Source of the DNA: Cellulophaga baltica
GTDB lineage: Bacteria > Bacteroidota > Bacteroidia > Flavobacteriales > Flavobacteriaceae
NCBI RefSeq assembly: GCF_900102165.1
Contig: NZ_FNBD01000014.1
Location: forward strand, 1-64,000
Length of the DNA stretch: 64,000 nt
Reading direction: 5' to 3'
In this document: piece after piece, positions 26,814-35,647 of the stretch
How positions within the stretch are numbered: position 1 is the stretch's first letter
Layout of the letters: the number at the start of each line of letters is the position of its first letter
Notes under the pieces: generated by a model
The model's input: only the letters and a program-made list of their open reading frames with translations
Databases searched by the model: none
What the model was told of the DNA's origin: nothing
Made by a program: the position numbers and the translations under genes

Positions 26814-27659
26814 CTCCATACTCGGAAGTATTAGAAACGGAATATTGGCATACATACTAACATCTTTTATCACAGGTTCTCGTAGTAACTTTTCTAAAAA
26901 ATTTCTTTTTTGATGTACCATACAAAACAAATCTATCTCGCGAGCAGCAATAAATTCGTGAATAACCTTTGCTTTATCACTAAATTCTTTCATTGTTGTA
27001 AAAGAATGCTGATACTCTTTTAGGCAATTTTCTAATAATTTATATTTGAGTTCTTGCTCTGCATCTAAGATAGCTTCTTCAATAATATGCATAACTCGTA
27101 TGGCAGCATTGGTTTGTTTAGCAATAAATAAAAGGGGCGCAATATTAGATAAGGAACACCCTTGCTTATAATCTGTTACAAATGCAATTTCTTTAGGTGC
27201 AGTATATTCTATTTGTTTTGGAATAGCTAATATGGGACAGTTGGATATGGTGTTTGTAATTTGAATAGTGTTGCTGCCAAAGAACAATTCTTTAGCGCCA
27301 GTTTCTCCTTTACTACCTATTAAAACAAGATCTATATCATATGCCTTAGTGGTGTTTTTTATGTTCTTAGAGAGATTGCCTTCTTTAGAAAGTGGAATAA
27401 ACTTATGATTAGGATTTTCTGTATCTAAGGTTATTTTATGAATTAATTTTTCTAAAGCAATATTAGATTGCGCTTCTATTTCTTCTAGTTCGTTTTTATT
27501 GGATAAGAAAGGTGCCCTTTTATTCTTTAGAGGCGTAAGCTCATCATACACATTGAGAATATAAAAGGTACAAGAGGTTTCTTTAAATAATTTTGTTCCG
27601 TAAAACAATGCACAGTAGGCATCATTTGAAAAGTCTGTTGCTACTAATATAGATTTCAT
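26811..27659 (-). CDS. Tandem-domain universal stress protein (UspA family) 2
   Basis: A 282-residue protein with two Usp domains. Domain one starts SILVATDFSNDAYCA and carries the nucleotide-binding signature GSKGETGAKELFFGSN; domain two begins EIAFVTDY and lacks it, ending LREPVIKDVSMYANIPFLIL. It follows the third paralogue by 9 bp in the same orientation and has no promoter unit of its own, so the two are co-transcribed. Its stop coincides with the regulatory box of the next operon. Confidence 0.9.
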   Translation of the reverse strand: MKSILVATDFSNDAYCALFYGTKLFKETSCTFYILNVYDELTPLKNKRAPFLSNKNELEEIEAQSNIALEKLIHKITLDTENPNHKFIPLSKEGNLSKNIKNTTKAYDIDLVLIGSKGETGAKELFFGSNTIQITNTISNCPILAIPKQIEYTAPKEIAFVTDYKQGCSLSNIAPLLFIAKQTNAAIRVMHIIEEAILDAEQELKYKLLENCLKEYQHSFTTMKEFSDKAKVIHEFIAAREIDLFCMVHQKRNFLEKLLREPVIKDVSMYANIPFLILPSME

Positions 27660-27668
27660 TTTAATTTT

Positions 27669-28505
27669 TTAAAGTTGAGGAATGACCATAAAGGGTATAG
27701 TAACATGAAAACCGACCTTTTTTAAGACAGGTTCTATGAATAGTCTTTCAAAAAAGGTATGCTTATTTTGAATCATTACCAAGAGATTAATTTTTCTTTT
27801 TAATTGAAAATCGTTTATGGCTGTAATAATTTCATTGTCTGGAACTTCATGAAAAATAGCATGATTAACCATAAGTCTATCCAATTGTTTCTTATGCTCT
27901 TTTTGTACCATGTTAAGCGCAATGGCTTTTCTAATATACAATATATTAACTTGAGACTTATGGTGTTTAACCACTTGTAAAAGGCTTTCAATTTCTTTTT
28001 CAGGATAGGTAATTTCAAAATCTGTAGGAAATAAAATTTCTTTTGGTGCTTCATAGGCAAAAGAATCTGGAACGACAATCAGAGGACATTTTGTTTTTTT
28101 AATGATATGTACCGCATTACTTCCAAACAATATTTCTTCAGCGCCGGAGGCACCTTTGGTACCCATAACAATAAGATCTATACCTTCACTGGTGGTCATT
28201 TCAAGAACTTCATTCAGAAGCGTATTAAATATAACACGTGTTTTAAACGTGTGTTTAGGATTGGGGTATTCTAATTCAATTTTTTCTTTTAATTCTTTAC
28301 TATTTGTCAGCGCTGTTTCTTTCATAACATCTCCTAGACCTATTAATCCAGGGCTGCCAATTAAGTATTCTGTTTGATACACAGAAGGATTATACGTATG
28401 CAATAGATAAAAGGTGCATTTGATGTCTTTGTAGACCTTTAAAGCATAGGTTATCGCTTTAAATGAGTTATCAGAAAAATCAGTTGGGAGCAATATTTTT
28501 TTCAT
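27669..28505 (-). CDS. Tandem-domain universal stress protein (UspA family) 3
   Basis: A 278-residue double-Usp protein: ILLPTDFSDNSFKA at the N terminus, ATP-binding signature GTKGASGAEEILFGSN in the first domain, and a degenerate second domain beginning EILFPTDFEI and ending FIEPVLKKVGFHVTIPFMVI. First gene of a two-gene usp operon, divergent from a thioredoxin gene. Both directions are served by a single palindrome at 28560-28571, each with a -7 box 23 bp away. Confidence 0.9.
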   Translation of the reverse strand: MKKILLPTDFSDNSFKAITYALKVYKDIKCTFYLLHTYNPSVYQTEYLIGSPGLIGLGDVMKETALTNSKELKEKIELEYPNPKHTFKTRVIFNTLLNEVLEMTTSEGIDLIVMGTKGASGAEEILFGSNAVHIIKKTKCPLIVVPDSFAYEAPKEILFPTDFEITYPEKEIESLLQVVKHHKSQVNILYIRKAIALNMVQKEHKKQLDRLMVNHAIFHEVPDNEIITAINDFQLKRKINLLVMIQNKHTFFERLFIEPVLKKVGFHVTIPFMVIPQL

Positions 28506-28528
28506 GATGTTGTATTTTTATGGTGGAT

Positions 28529-28602
28529 TAAAAGTACCCAACATAATCCAATAAAATTATGATATAAATCAGTTCAGAACTCTGCTGTATTTTATAAATT
28601 TA
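28529..28602. promoter_or_regulatory. Shared CRP/FNR-like box with two symmetrical divergent promoters (usp3 and trx)
   Basis: TGATATAAATCA (28560-28571) lies midway between two divergent genes. Reading left on the minus strand, 23 bp separate it from TACTTTTA (28529-28536); reading right, 23 bp separate it from TAAATTTA (28595-28602). One site can thus activate both genes from the -41.5 position. The starts are 54 bp from each edge. Confidence 0.72.
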
Positions 28603-28624
28603 TAATTCAAAAAAGAATAGAAAG

Positions 28625-28921
28625 ATGAAAAGTAGTTTCGATAAAATAATAGACTCAGATACACCAGTATTAATTGATTTTTTTGCCGATTGGTGCGGAC
28701 CTTGTAAAATTTTGGCGCCCATTTTAAAGCAGGTAAAAGAGGAGATGGGAGATGCCGTTAAGATTGTAAAGATTGATGTAGATAAAAACCAAACCTTGGC
28801 TTCAAAATATCAAGTTAGAGGGGTACCTACCATGATGTTATTTAAAAATGGAAAACAACTTTGGCGACAATCTGGAGTGCTCCAAAAAAATGATATCGTA
28901 AATATCATCAAATCTAACTAA
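28625..28921 (+). CDS. trxA: Thioredoxin
   Basis: The 98-residue protein is a single thioredoxin domain with active site Cys24-Gly-Pro-Cys27 (FFADWCGPCKIL) and the cis-Pro loop RGVPTMMLF. It has no signal peptide, so it is a cytoplasmic dithiol-disulfide carrier, slightly shorter at the N terminus than E. coli TrxA. It shares a regulatory palindrome with the divergent usp operon and is probably a stress-specific second thioredoxin rather than the housekeeping one. It runs convergently into usp4 with a gap of 18 bp. Confidence 0.9.
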   Translation: MKSSFDKIIDSDTPVLIDFFADWCGPCKILAPILKQVKEEMGDAVKIVKIDVDKNQTLASKYQVRGVPTMMLFKNGKQLWRQSGVLQKNDIVNIIKSN

Positions 28922-28939
28922 CAATAGATTTCTTTTAAT

Positions 28940-29779
28940 TTATTCATGTAAAACCAAAAAAGGGATGCTAATATGGTAGCTTATGTCTTCTACGGTAGGC
29001 CTGAATAGGATACGCTCTAAAAAATTTAAGTTTTTAGCGACCATTACTAACATATCTACCTTTTCGGTACGGATAAACCTATCAATAGCTGTATCTAAAT
29101 TGTGGCTTTCTAGGTTGCTAAAATTATGCGTTATTTTTTTAAAATAATGTGCTAGAAATTCTTTGTTTTTTAATTGTAGAGCGCTCATAGTTTCATGTTT
29201 ACTCTCAATATGTAAAAAATTGAGTTCCGCATTGGTCAATAGCGATACATCTTTTAAAAGCGCTAAGATATTTAAATCGTAATCTATAATGTAATCTGTT
29301 GGAAAACCAATGCGCTGTGGTTTGTGATAGCTTGTTTCTTCAGGCACGGCTAATACGGCACATTTTACTTTTGTAATTACGTGCCCCGTATTACTACCTA
29401 AAGCTACTTTTTTTATACCAGAAGCACCTTTGGTACCCATGATAATAAGATCTATTTTCTTAGTCGCTACATCATTTTTTATATGATCAATAAAGAAACC
29501 ATAATTGGCCGAGGTGTGAAATTCGTGTTTAGTGTTAAAAGGCAATTTTTCTATACGTTCTAAAAGAGTATCTAATTTTTTTAAACTTTCTTTCAGTAAG
29601 TTCTCTTCCATAATTTCAGGGGGCAAAACCATCGCCATTTCTCCTGCGCTAGCTGCTAGAACTGGACTTACGTGGGTGAGGTGAAAAGTGCATTTTGTTT
29701 TTTTAAATAACGATAATCCGTAGGCAATAGCATTCCATGAATTTTCTGAAAAATCTGTTGGGATAAGTATATTTTTCAT
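28940..29779 (-). CDS. Tandem-domain universal stress protein (UspA family) 4
   Basis: A 279-residue double-Usp protein starting NILIPTDFSENSWNA, with nucleotide-binding signature GTKGASGIKKVALGSN in domain one and a degenerate domain two ending FRPTVEDISYHISIPFLVL. It follows usp5 by 13 bp and has no promoter unit of its own, so it is the second gene of the operon driven from 30663-30705. Confidence 0.9.
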   Translation of the reverse strand: MKNILIPTDFSENSWNAIAYGLSLFKKTKCTFHLTHVSPVLAASAGEMAMVLPPEIMEENLLKESLKKLDTLLERIEKLPFNTKHEFHTSANYGFFIDHIKNDVATKKIDLIIMGTKGASGIKKVALGSNTGHVITKVKCAVLAVPEETSYHKPQRIGFPTDYIIDYDLNILALLKDVSLLTNAELNFLHIESKHETMSALQLKNKEFLAHYFKKITHNFSNLESHNLDTAIDRFIRTEKVDMLVMVAKNLNFLERILFRPTVEDISYHISIPFLVLHE

Positions 29780-29792
29780 GCGTATGAGCGTA

Positions 29793-30638
29793 TTAACGTG
29801 ATAAATTTTGAAGTACTAAAAAGGGTAAATGGATTTTAAGACCTATTTCATCTATGGTAGATCTATATAACATGTCTTCTAAAAAGGAATGACGAGAATT
29901 TGTCATTACTAATAGGTCTATAGCTTTTTCATCAATGGTATTCATGATAGCAGTAACTCTATTTTGTACCGCAGTCTGTTCAAAACTTAAATAAGCATTG
30001 GGTAAAGCGTCTTCAAGAAATTTTTTGTTATCTATTTGGCGCATGCTTAAATCTTCAAAATCGGATATATGAAGGCAATGAACATCAGATTTGAATTCCT
30101 GACATAAGGTATCTAAGAGCTTTAATTCCCTGCGTTTATAAGGCAAATTATAATCTGTTGGGAATAGAATTTTTTTAGGGTGTTGGTAGGTATACGTTTC
30201 AGGGATAGCAAGAACAGGGCATTTTACATATTTAAATACTTGTACAGTATGGCTTCCAAAAGTGATGCTTTTATTTGCTGTTTTACCTTTGGTTCCCATA
30301 ATGATGAGGTCAATGTTAAATAGATTAACGGTGTCATTTACAGCATCAACCAAAGACTCAAAAGAGGCTATTGCTTTGTAAGTGTGTTTAGGGTTATGTA
30401 CCTTTTCTTCTTTAGTGCTAATTAAGTCGTTGAGTAACTCTTTAACTCGAATTTCAATGTTAGTGGTACGTTCAGAAATAGACGTATCTGCACTATTTTT
30501 TAAAAAACCATAAACTTCATCAGCATAGGCGTGCACAAAATAAAAAACGGTTTGCTCGCATTTGTACAACTGCAGGGCGTAATCTATAGCATGCATTGCA
30601 TTTTCTGAAAAATCGGTAGGGATTAAGATAGTTTTCAT
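29793..30638 (-). CDS. Tandem-domain universal stress protein (UspA family) 5
   Basis: A 281-residue double-Usp protein starting TILIPTDFSENAMHA, with nucleotide-binding signature GTKGKTANKSITFGSH in the first domain and a degenerate second domain beginning KILFPTDYNL and ending YRSTIDEIGLKIHLPFLVL. First gene of the usp5-usp4 pair. Its upstream region holds the best-formed palindrome in the window with a perfect -7 box. Confidence 0.9.
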   Translation of the reverse strand: MKTILIPTDFSENAMHAIDYALQLYKCEQTVFYFVHAYADEVYGFLKNSADTSISERTTNIEIRVKELLNDLISTKEEKVHNPKHTYKAIASFESLVDAVNDTVNLFNIDLIIMGTKGKTANKSITFGSHTVQVFKYVKCPVLAIPETYTYQHPKKILFPTDYNLPYKRRELKLLDTLCQEFKSDVHCLHISDFEDLSMRQIDNKKFLEDALPNAYLSFEQTAVQNRVTAIMNTIDEKAIDLLVMTNSRHSFLEDMLYRSTIDEIGLKIHLPFLVLQNLSR

Positions 30639-30662
30639 AGCCTAATATTTTTGAGGTCACTT

Positions 30663-30708
30663 CAAAAATATCTTTTGGTGTATTAAATCCCTATGACAAT
30701 TGTCATAG
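30663..30708 (-). promoter_or_regulatory. CRP/FNR-like box (18-bp perfect palindrome) and promoter of usp5-usp4
   Basis: CTATGACAATTGTCATAG (30691-30708) is a perfect 18-bp palindrome with core TGACAATTGTCA at 30694-30705. On the minus strand exactly 23 bp separate the core from TATTTTTG (30663-30670), a perfect TAnnTTTG -7 box, 24 bp before the ATG. Confidence 0.78.
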
Positions 30709-30724
30709 ACCTAGGATAGTTTGT

Positions 30725-31561
30725 TTATTCATGAAGTACAAAAACAGGAATTTTTGTGTGCTTACTTATTCTTTTAATGGTAGAATTGAATAACAGTTGT
30801 TGTAAGTAATTTAAGTTTTTTGCTGCCATGATGGTCATATCAATGGCATGGGTGATGGTGAAATCTTCTATAGCGTCTTTCACGTTTTTGTTTTTTTCAC
30901 TATAAAAATGGTAGCGATCTTCAAATACTTCATCTAAATATTCGTGCAGATAGTTTTTATTTTTCTCTTGAGAGCTATTTAATTTTTCAGTCACCATTAC
31001 ACTCATCACTTCTAATACACCATTAGAGATTCGTAAAATTTCTGTTAACGACTGTAGAATGTCAAAAGAATAAAAGTTGTTGAAATTGGTAGGAAATACA
31101 ATTTTATGTAGGGGTTGAAATTTACATTTTTTTGGTACAATTAATAAGTTGGCGGCTACTTTTGTAATGACATCTTCAGTGTTACTGCCTATAAATGTAT
31201 TTTTTAATGTAGAAGTGCCCTTAGTCCCCATAACAATAAGATCTATTTTCTTTTCTACGATAGTCTTACGAATAATATCAATAAAATTTCCAAATTCTTG
31301 TAAACCGTAGAACAGATGAAGCTTAGACGTATTATTTTTAGAAATCTCCTGAATTTTTTCTTCCAGTAGCGCCATTTTTGATGGCAGGTCTATTGCATTA
31401 TAATTTAAGGCAAAGCCATTTGTTGCAATCCCAGACTCGCTCAATGCACCAATATTCATGATATAGAATGTACAGGCTGTATTTTTGTAAAATGCAACGG
31501 CGTATGCTAAAGCATTAAAAGAATTTTCTGAGAAATCTGTAGGTACTAAAATTTGTTTCAT
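30725..31561 (-). CDS. Tandem-domain universal stress protein (UspA family) 6
   Basis: A 278-residue double-Usp protein starting QILVPTDFSENSFNA, with signature GTKGTSTLKNTFIGSN in domain one (the second half of the loop is less Gly-rich than in its paralogues) and a degenerate domain two beginning KIVFPTNF and ending FNSTIKRISKHTKIPVFVL. It is a single-gene unit with its own palindrome-promoter (31585-31627), immediately downstream of the regulator gene pair. Confidence 0.9.
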   Translation of the reverse strand: MKQILVPTDFSENSFNALAYAVAFYKNTACTFYIMNIGALSESGIATNGFALNYNAIDLPSKMALLEEKIQEISKNNTSKLHLFYGLQEFGNFIDIIRKTIVEKKIDLIVMGTKGTSTLKNTFIGSNTEDVITKVAANLLIVPKKCKFQPLHKIVFPTNFNNFYSFDILQSLTEILRISNGVLEVMSVMVTEKLNSSQEKNKNYLHEYLDEVFEDRYHFYSEKNKNVKDAIEDFTITHAIDMTIMAAKNLNYLQQLLFNSTIKRISKHTKIPVFVLHE

Positions 31562-31584
31562 TATTGGGATCCACTACTTTACAG

Positions 31585-31627
31585 CGAAGGTATAAAGCCT
31601 TAAGAACTCAAAAAATGACAACGGTCA
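31585..31627 (-). promoter_or_regulatory. CRP/FNR-like box and promoter of usp6
   Basis: TGACAACGGTCA (31616-31627; arms TGAC/GTCA, extended ATGAC/GTCAT) is followed on the minus strand by exactly 23 bp and TACCTTCG (31585-31592), close to TAnnTTTG, 23 bp before the ATG. The box lies 27 bp past the stop of the receiver-CRP gene. Confidence 0.68.
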
Positions 31628-31654
31628 TATCCTGAAAGGTAAGAGTAGTGGAAC

Positions 31655-32704
31655 TTAGGTGATGTATTGGAGTGCTTTGAGCTCTTTAATCTTAATATTT
31701 CGGCCTTCTATTTCAATTAAGCCTTCTTTTTTGAAGCCGGATAACGTACGTATTAAACTTTCTGTGGCAATACCCGCAACGCTCGCCAAATCACTTCTAG
31801 ATATTTTGATAGGCTCATCTGCTTGCGTGGTCATAATATCGGCAAATTGTAATAAGGTTTGAGCTGTTTTTTTTCGTACAGAACTATAGGCCATTTGCAG
31901 CAGTTGCTGTTTAATTTCTTTTATGTTTCCCGATAGTAATTCTACCAGCTCTAAAGAAATAGCATGGTTTTTTTCTAAAATTTCTTTTAAGTTTTCTTTA
32001 GAAATACCCGCCAAAACCACATCTTCCATTGCCGTAGCAGATTCTTGATAAGGTACATTTTTTAAGAAAGAAGTAAAGCCTAAGAAATCATCTCCTCGGT
32101 ACAAAGACGTAATTAATTGTTTTCCGTCTTCATCCATAGAATGACAGTTAACAACTCCTTTTAGAACCAAAAAAATGGTGTTAGAAGCTTGACCTTCTTT
32201 ATAGATAATATCACCTTGTGAGAAAGTCAATTCGTCCCCATTATCATCAAAAAAATTCTTTAATTCATTGAGGTCTAAAATATCATCCTCAATAGTTTCC
32301 TGTTTGTGATCTGCAACGGCATTTTGTTTTAAAATCTCATGTTTGGCCAGTCTACTTTCAATAGCACTAATTAAATCTTCTTCTTCGAAAGGTTTGGTCA
32401 AATAATCATCGGCACCTAAATCCATCCCTTTTCTAATTTCCTTGTGCTCTGTTTTTGCTGAAAGAAAAATAAAAGGAATTTGCTTTGTAATTTCATCTTC
32501 GTTAAGTGCTTTTAAAACACCATAGCCATCTACCTCTGGCATCATAATATCACAAAGTATAATATCTGGCAATAATACTTTAGCAGCTGTAATTCCTATT
32601 TTTCCATTAGGAGCAGTCTTTACTGCATAACCAGCAAGATCTAAAAGTTCTTCTGTGTTCTCACGAAGTGCTCTATCATCCTCAATTAATAAAATAGTTT
32701 TCAT
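31655..32704 (-). CDS. Receiver domain fused to a CRP/FNR-type transcription factor
   Basis: The 349-residue protein joins a response-regulator receiver (1-120; phospho-acceptor Asp52 in ILCDIMMPE, Ser82, Lys104 in YLTKPF) to a cyclic-nucleotide-binding-like domain (about 150-260) and a CRP-type winged helix (about 265-340). The recognition helix ATESLIRTLSGF keeps the Glu and Arg (E-x3-R) that CRP and FNR use to read TGA in their half-sites. No FNR-like Cys cluster is present, so signals should arrive by phosphorylation. The start overlaps the histidine kinase gene by 23 bp. It is the best candidate to bind the TGAY-N4-RTCA boxes found around it. Confidence 0.9.
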   Translation of the reverse strand: MKTILLIEDDRALRENTEELLDLAGYAVKTAPNGKIGITAAKVLLPDIILCDIMMPEVDGYGVLKALNEDEITKQIPFIFLSAKTEHKEIRKGMDLGADDYLTKPFEEEDLISAIESRLAKHEILKQNAVADHKQETIEDDILDLNELKNFFDDNGDELTFSQGDIIYKEGQASNTIFLVLKGVVNCHSMDEDGKQLITSLYRGDDFLGFTSFLKNVPYQESATAMEDVVLAGISKENLKEILEKNHAISLELVELLSGNIKEIKQQLLQMAYSSVRKKTAQTLLQFADIMTTQADEPIKISRSDLASVAGIATESLIRTLSGFKKEGLIEIEGRNIKIKELKALQYIT

Positions 32705-34595
32705 GTGCGTATTGCTTTAAATCTTTAGGTATGGTAATCGTAAAAATAGACCCTTCATTTTCCGAACTTGTAAAGTCTAAACTAGTGCCTAAATTTTCCA
32801 AATGCTGTTTAGCGATGTTTAGTCCTATTCCAGTTCCTTGTGTTAAGAGTGCATTTTCAGCTCTAAAATAGCGATTAAAAATGTGTTTCTGCTCTTCTTC
32901 AGGGATTCCTATACCATGATCTACCACTTTTATTTCTATGGTATCTGTATTATTCGCTACGATGATATCTATAGCAGTATCTTCAGGAGAGTACTTAATA
33001 GCATTATGTACTAAATTAGACAAGGCCAATGCCAAGGTTTTTTCATCAAAATAGATGAAAAGGTCATCTATATTTCTAGGATAGCTAATGCGCTGTCCTG
33101 TTTTTAAAAGCATGTTGGCATTGTAGATTACATCATCCAATAATTTACTCAACGGAAACTCTTCTAAACTGTAATTTATTTTTCCGGAATCTAAACGTTC
33201 TACCGATAAGAAATCTGTTAGAATAGTATCTAGATAACGTACTTTGCTTTTTATAGTATTGACATGTTTATCTCTCTTTTCCTGTTGCTCCGTTTGTGTG
33301 TATTTGGCAAGTAGGGTAATAGACGTTAAAATACTACTAAGCGGTGTTTTAAATTCATGAGAAACCAGTGATAAGAATCTAGTTTTTAACTCGTTGAGTT
33401 CTTTTTCTTTAGCTAATGCCTCAGTTAATTGCTTGGTACGTTCTTGAACCGTTTTCTCTAATTTTAGGGTGTAGTTTTTTCTATCTGTGATGTCTAATAT
33501 GATGGCTAAAAAAACATCTTGATCCCCGAATCTTGATAATTGTAGATGTACTTCTGCTGGGTATTGTGTGCCATCTTTTCTTTGATGTACCGTCTCAAAT
33601 TTTATTTTTTCTTCTTCATTTGTAATTAAAGGAACCAAAACCTTTCTAAACTGTTTTTCTGTAAAATTTGGTTTAATGTCGACAGGGGTAAACTTCTTGA
33701 GTTCTTTAACCGTGTAGCCAATATTATTTTGAGCTCCTTTATTAGCATTTATAAACCGTAATGAATCTTTGTCAAATAAGAAGATTTCATTTAAAGATTC
33801 ATTGAAAATTTTTGCCCAATGTTCTTTTTCTTGCTGACTTTTTACACGCTCTGTAACATCATTCTGTATTCCAATATAATTGGTAATAGTTCCAAACCTG
33901 TCTTTAATTGGTGTAATGTATAAATCGTTATAAAAAAGACTTCCATCTTTTCTATAGTTTCGTAAAATAGCTTGTGAGCTTTCTCCTTTTTTTATGGCAT
34001 TTCGCATGTTAACGATGCAGTCTTGGTCCTTGTCATCGCCTTGTAAGAATCTACAATTTTTGCCGATTGTCTCTTCTTCAGAATACCCCGTTAGCGTTTG
34101 AAAAGAAGCATTGCAATAGATAATAGGATTGTCTGGTTTTAAAGCATCAGAGATTACAATTCCATTGGAAGCAGATTGTAGTGCTTCACTCTTCATTCTT
34201 AAATCTTTCTCTACGGCCTTTCTATTGGTAATGTCTATAACCAGTGCCATAACATACGTGGTATCGTACAGCTCAAAAGGGTTTAAGCCTGCTTCTAAAG
34301 GAAATTCTTCTCCGTTTTTACGTACACCAAACAATTCACGACCGTGACCCATTTGCCGTTTTTCACTCTTAGAAATAAAATTATCTACGTGTTTATCGTG
34401 ATTTGGATGGTATCTTTTAGGAATTAGAATTTCTAGAGGTTGCCCAATTAGTTCATCTTTATCATAGCCGAACATTTTTTCAGCAGCAGAGTTAGATGCA
34501 ACTACATTTTGTTTTTTGTTGACAACTATGATTCCCTCAGAAACACCTTCAGAGAGAAGATTAAAAATGGTACTATTCTTTTCAAAAGCTTGCAT
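32682..34595 (-). CDS. LOV-PAS histidine kinase (predicted blue-light sensor)
   Basis: The 637-residue soluble kinase has PAS1 (about 5-125), a LOV domain (about 135-250), a third PAS (about 258-372), a short coiled coil, HisKA with His413 (LVSHEFKTPLSS) and HATPase with Asn531 and G boxes (DHGIGIPEE, GTGIGLNIA). The LOV domain has the canonical GKNCRFLQG with photoactive Cys181, plus flavin-contacting Asn213 and Asn223 (RNYRKDGSLFYNDL) and Gln244 (IGIQNDVTE). LOV domains bind FMN and form a Cys adduct in blue light. No membrane segments. Its stop lies inside the start of the partner response-regulator gene, a firm cognate pair. Confidence 0.93.
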   Translation of the reverse strand: MQAFEKNSTIFNLLSEGVSEGIIVVNKKQNVVASNSAAEKMFGYDKDELIGQPLEILIPKRYHPNHDKHVDNFISKSEKRQMGHGRELFGVRKNGEEFPLEAGLNPFELYDTTYVMALVIDITNRKAVEKDLRMKSEALQSASNGIVISDALKPDNPIIYCNASFQTLTGYSEEETIGKNCRFLQGDDKDQDCIVNMRNAIKKGESSQAILRNYRKDGSLFYNDLYITPIKDRFGTITNYIGIQNDVTERVKSQQEKEHWAKIFNESLNEIFLFDKDSLRFINANKGAQNNIGYTVKELKKFTPVDIKPNFTEKQFRKVLVPLITNEEEKIKFETVHQRKDGTQYPAEVHLQLSRFGDQDVFLAIILDITDRKNYTLKLEKTVQERTKQLTEALAKEKELNELKTRFLSLVSHEFKTPLSSILTSITLLAKYTQTEQQEKRDKHVNTIKSKVRYLDTILTDFLSVERLDSGKINYSLEEFPLSKLLDDVIYNANMLLKTGQRISYPRNIDDLFIYFDEKTLALALSNLVHNAIKYSPEDTAIDIIVANNTDTIEIKVVDHGIGIPEEEQKHIFNRYFRAENALLTQGTGIGLNIAKQHLENLGTSLDFTSSENEGSIFTITIPKDLKQYAHENYFIN

Positions 34596-34693
34596 AATTT
34601 CAAAGTTAAAACTTTAAAACTGATTATGCTCATAGAAAAGAAAAGGGAATGCTTTTAACTTTTATTCATTGAAAGATACTAGAACGCTAAAAT

Positions 34694-35647
34694 TTATAAA
34701 TTTTTGGTTGCAGGATGTTGCTGAATATACTCATAAAGCTTGTTGGCATCTTCAATGGTGCATAATTGTGAACCTGGTGTCATGGTTGCAGCTGTACCAC
34801 AAGCAACACCAAATTTAGCAGTATCACTTATTGACTTATGGTTGGCTAAGGCAAAAACCATCCCCGCAACCATACTATCACCGGCACCTATGGTGCTATT
34901 CTGGTACACAACAGGGGCATTGATATGCTCGTGGTAATCCTGTGTAATGACGAATGCGCCTTGCGGGCCTAAAGAAACCACCATTAGTTCACATGGGTTA
35001 TTCGCCATAAATTTCTGAGCGAGGGGTATTAAATCGGTAAATGAAATTTCCGTTACACCACACAATCTACTTAGTTCTCCTAGGTTGGGTTTTAAAAGAA
35101 AAGCACCTGCTTGAGCTCCAATAAATAAAGGTTCTCCTGAGGTGTCTAGTATAAGCTTGGCTTTTTTTGCCTGAGCTAATTTAGCAACGCGGGCATAAAA
35201 GTCTAAAGGCATTCCTGGTGAGAGACTCCCGCTTGCCACTAGAAATGTACCTTCTGTGAGTAGTGGGTCTAAATGCTGTAACGTTTTATTGCACTCTTCT
35301 GTCGTTACTTCCGGTCCTGGCATGCCAAACCTAAACTGCTGGTGACAACTTAGGTCTGTTACCGCTAAATTTTCTCTTGTAACTCCCTGTATAGAAATAG
35401 GTTCTTGAGAAATTCCGCTTTTGTTAAGTAATTTTTTAAAATAGGCTCCCGTGTGTCCTCCTTCTAGATACATGCAGATAGAATCTTGTCCTAACTTTTG
35501 TAATACTTTAGATACATTTATTCCGCCACCACCAGCTTCAAAAATGGGGGTTTCGCATCGTAATTTGCTATTGGGTTTTATTCCTCGTACCGTAGTACTT
35601 TTATCTATTGCAGGATTTACAGTGAGCGTGATTATTTTAGGTTTCAT
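34694..35647 (-). CDS. pfkB: PfkB-family phosphofructokinase (hexose phosphate kinase)
   Basis: The 317-residue sugar kinase carries the ribokinase-family signatures GGGGINVSKVLQKLG near the N terminus and the ATP/catalytic-base motif NSTIGAGDSMVAGM near the C terminus. It is of the PfkB/LacC type, phosphorylating fructose 6-phosphate, fructose 1-phosphate or tagatose 6-phosphate. Its start overlaps the P-type ATPase stop by 4 bp, so it is translationally coupled and regulated by the box at 39054. A PfkB also belongs to the mycobacterial DosR regulon. Confidence 0.87.
   Translation of the reverse strand: MKPKIITLTVNPAIDKSTTVRGIKPNSKLRCETPIFEAGGGGINVSKVLQKLGQDSICMYLEGGHTGAYFKKLLNKSGISQEPISIQGVTRENLAVTDLSCHQQFRFGMPGPEVTTEECNKTLQHLDPLLTEGTFLVASGSLSPGMPLDFYARVAKLAQAKKAKLILDTSGEPLFIGAQAGAFLLKPNLGELSRLCGVTEISFTDLIPLAQKFMANNPCELMVVSLGPQGAFVITQDYHEHINAPVVYQNSTIGAGDSMVAGMVFALANHKSISDTAKFGVACGTAATMTPGSQLCTIEDANKLYEYIQQHPATKNL

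Noticed and set aside
31655-32704. Oxygen-sensing FNR protein
   Set aside because: The CRP-like part lacks the four Cys needed for an iron-sulfur cluster; a receiver domain supplies the input.
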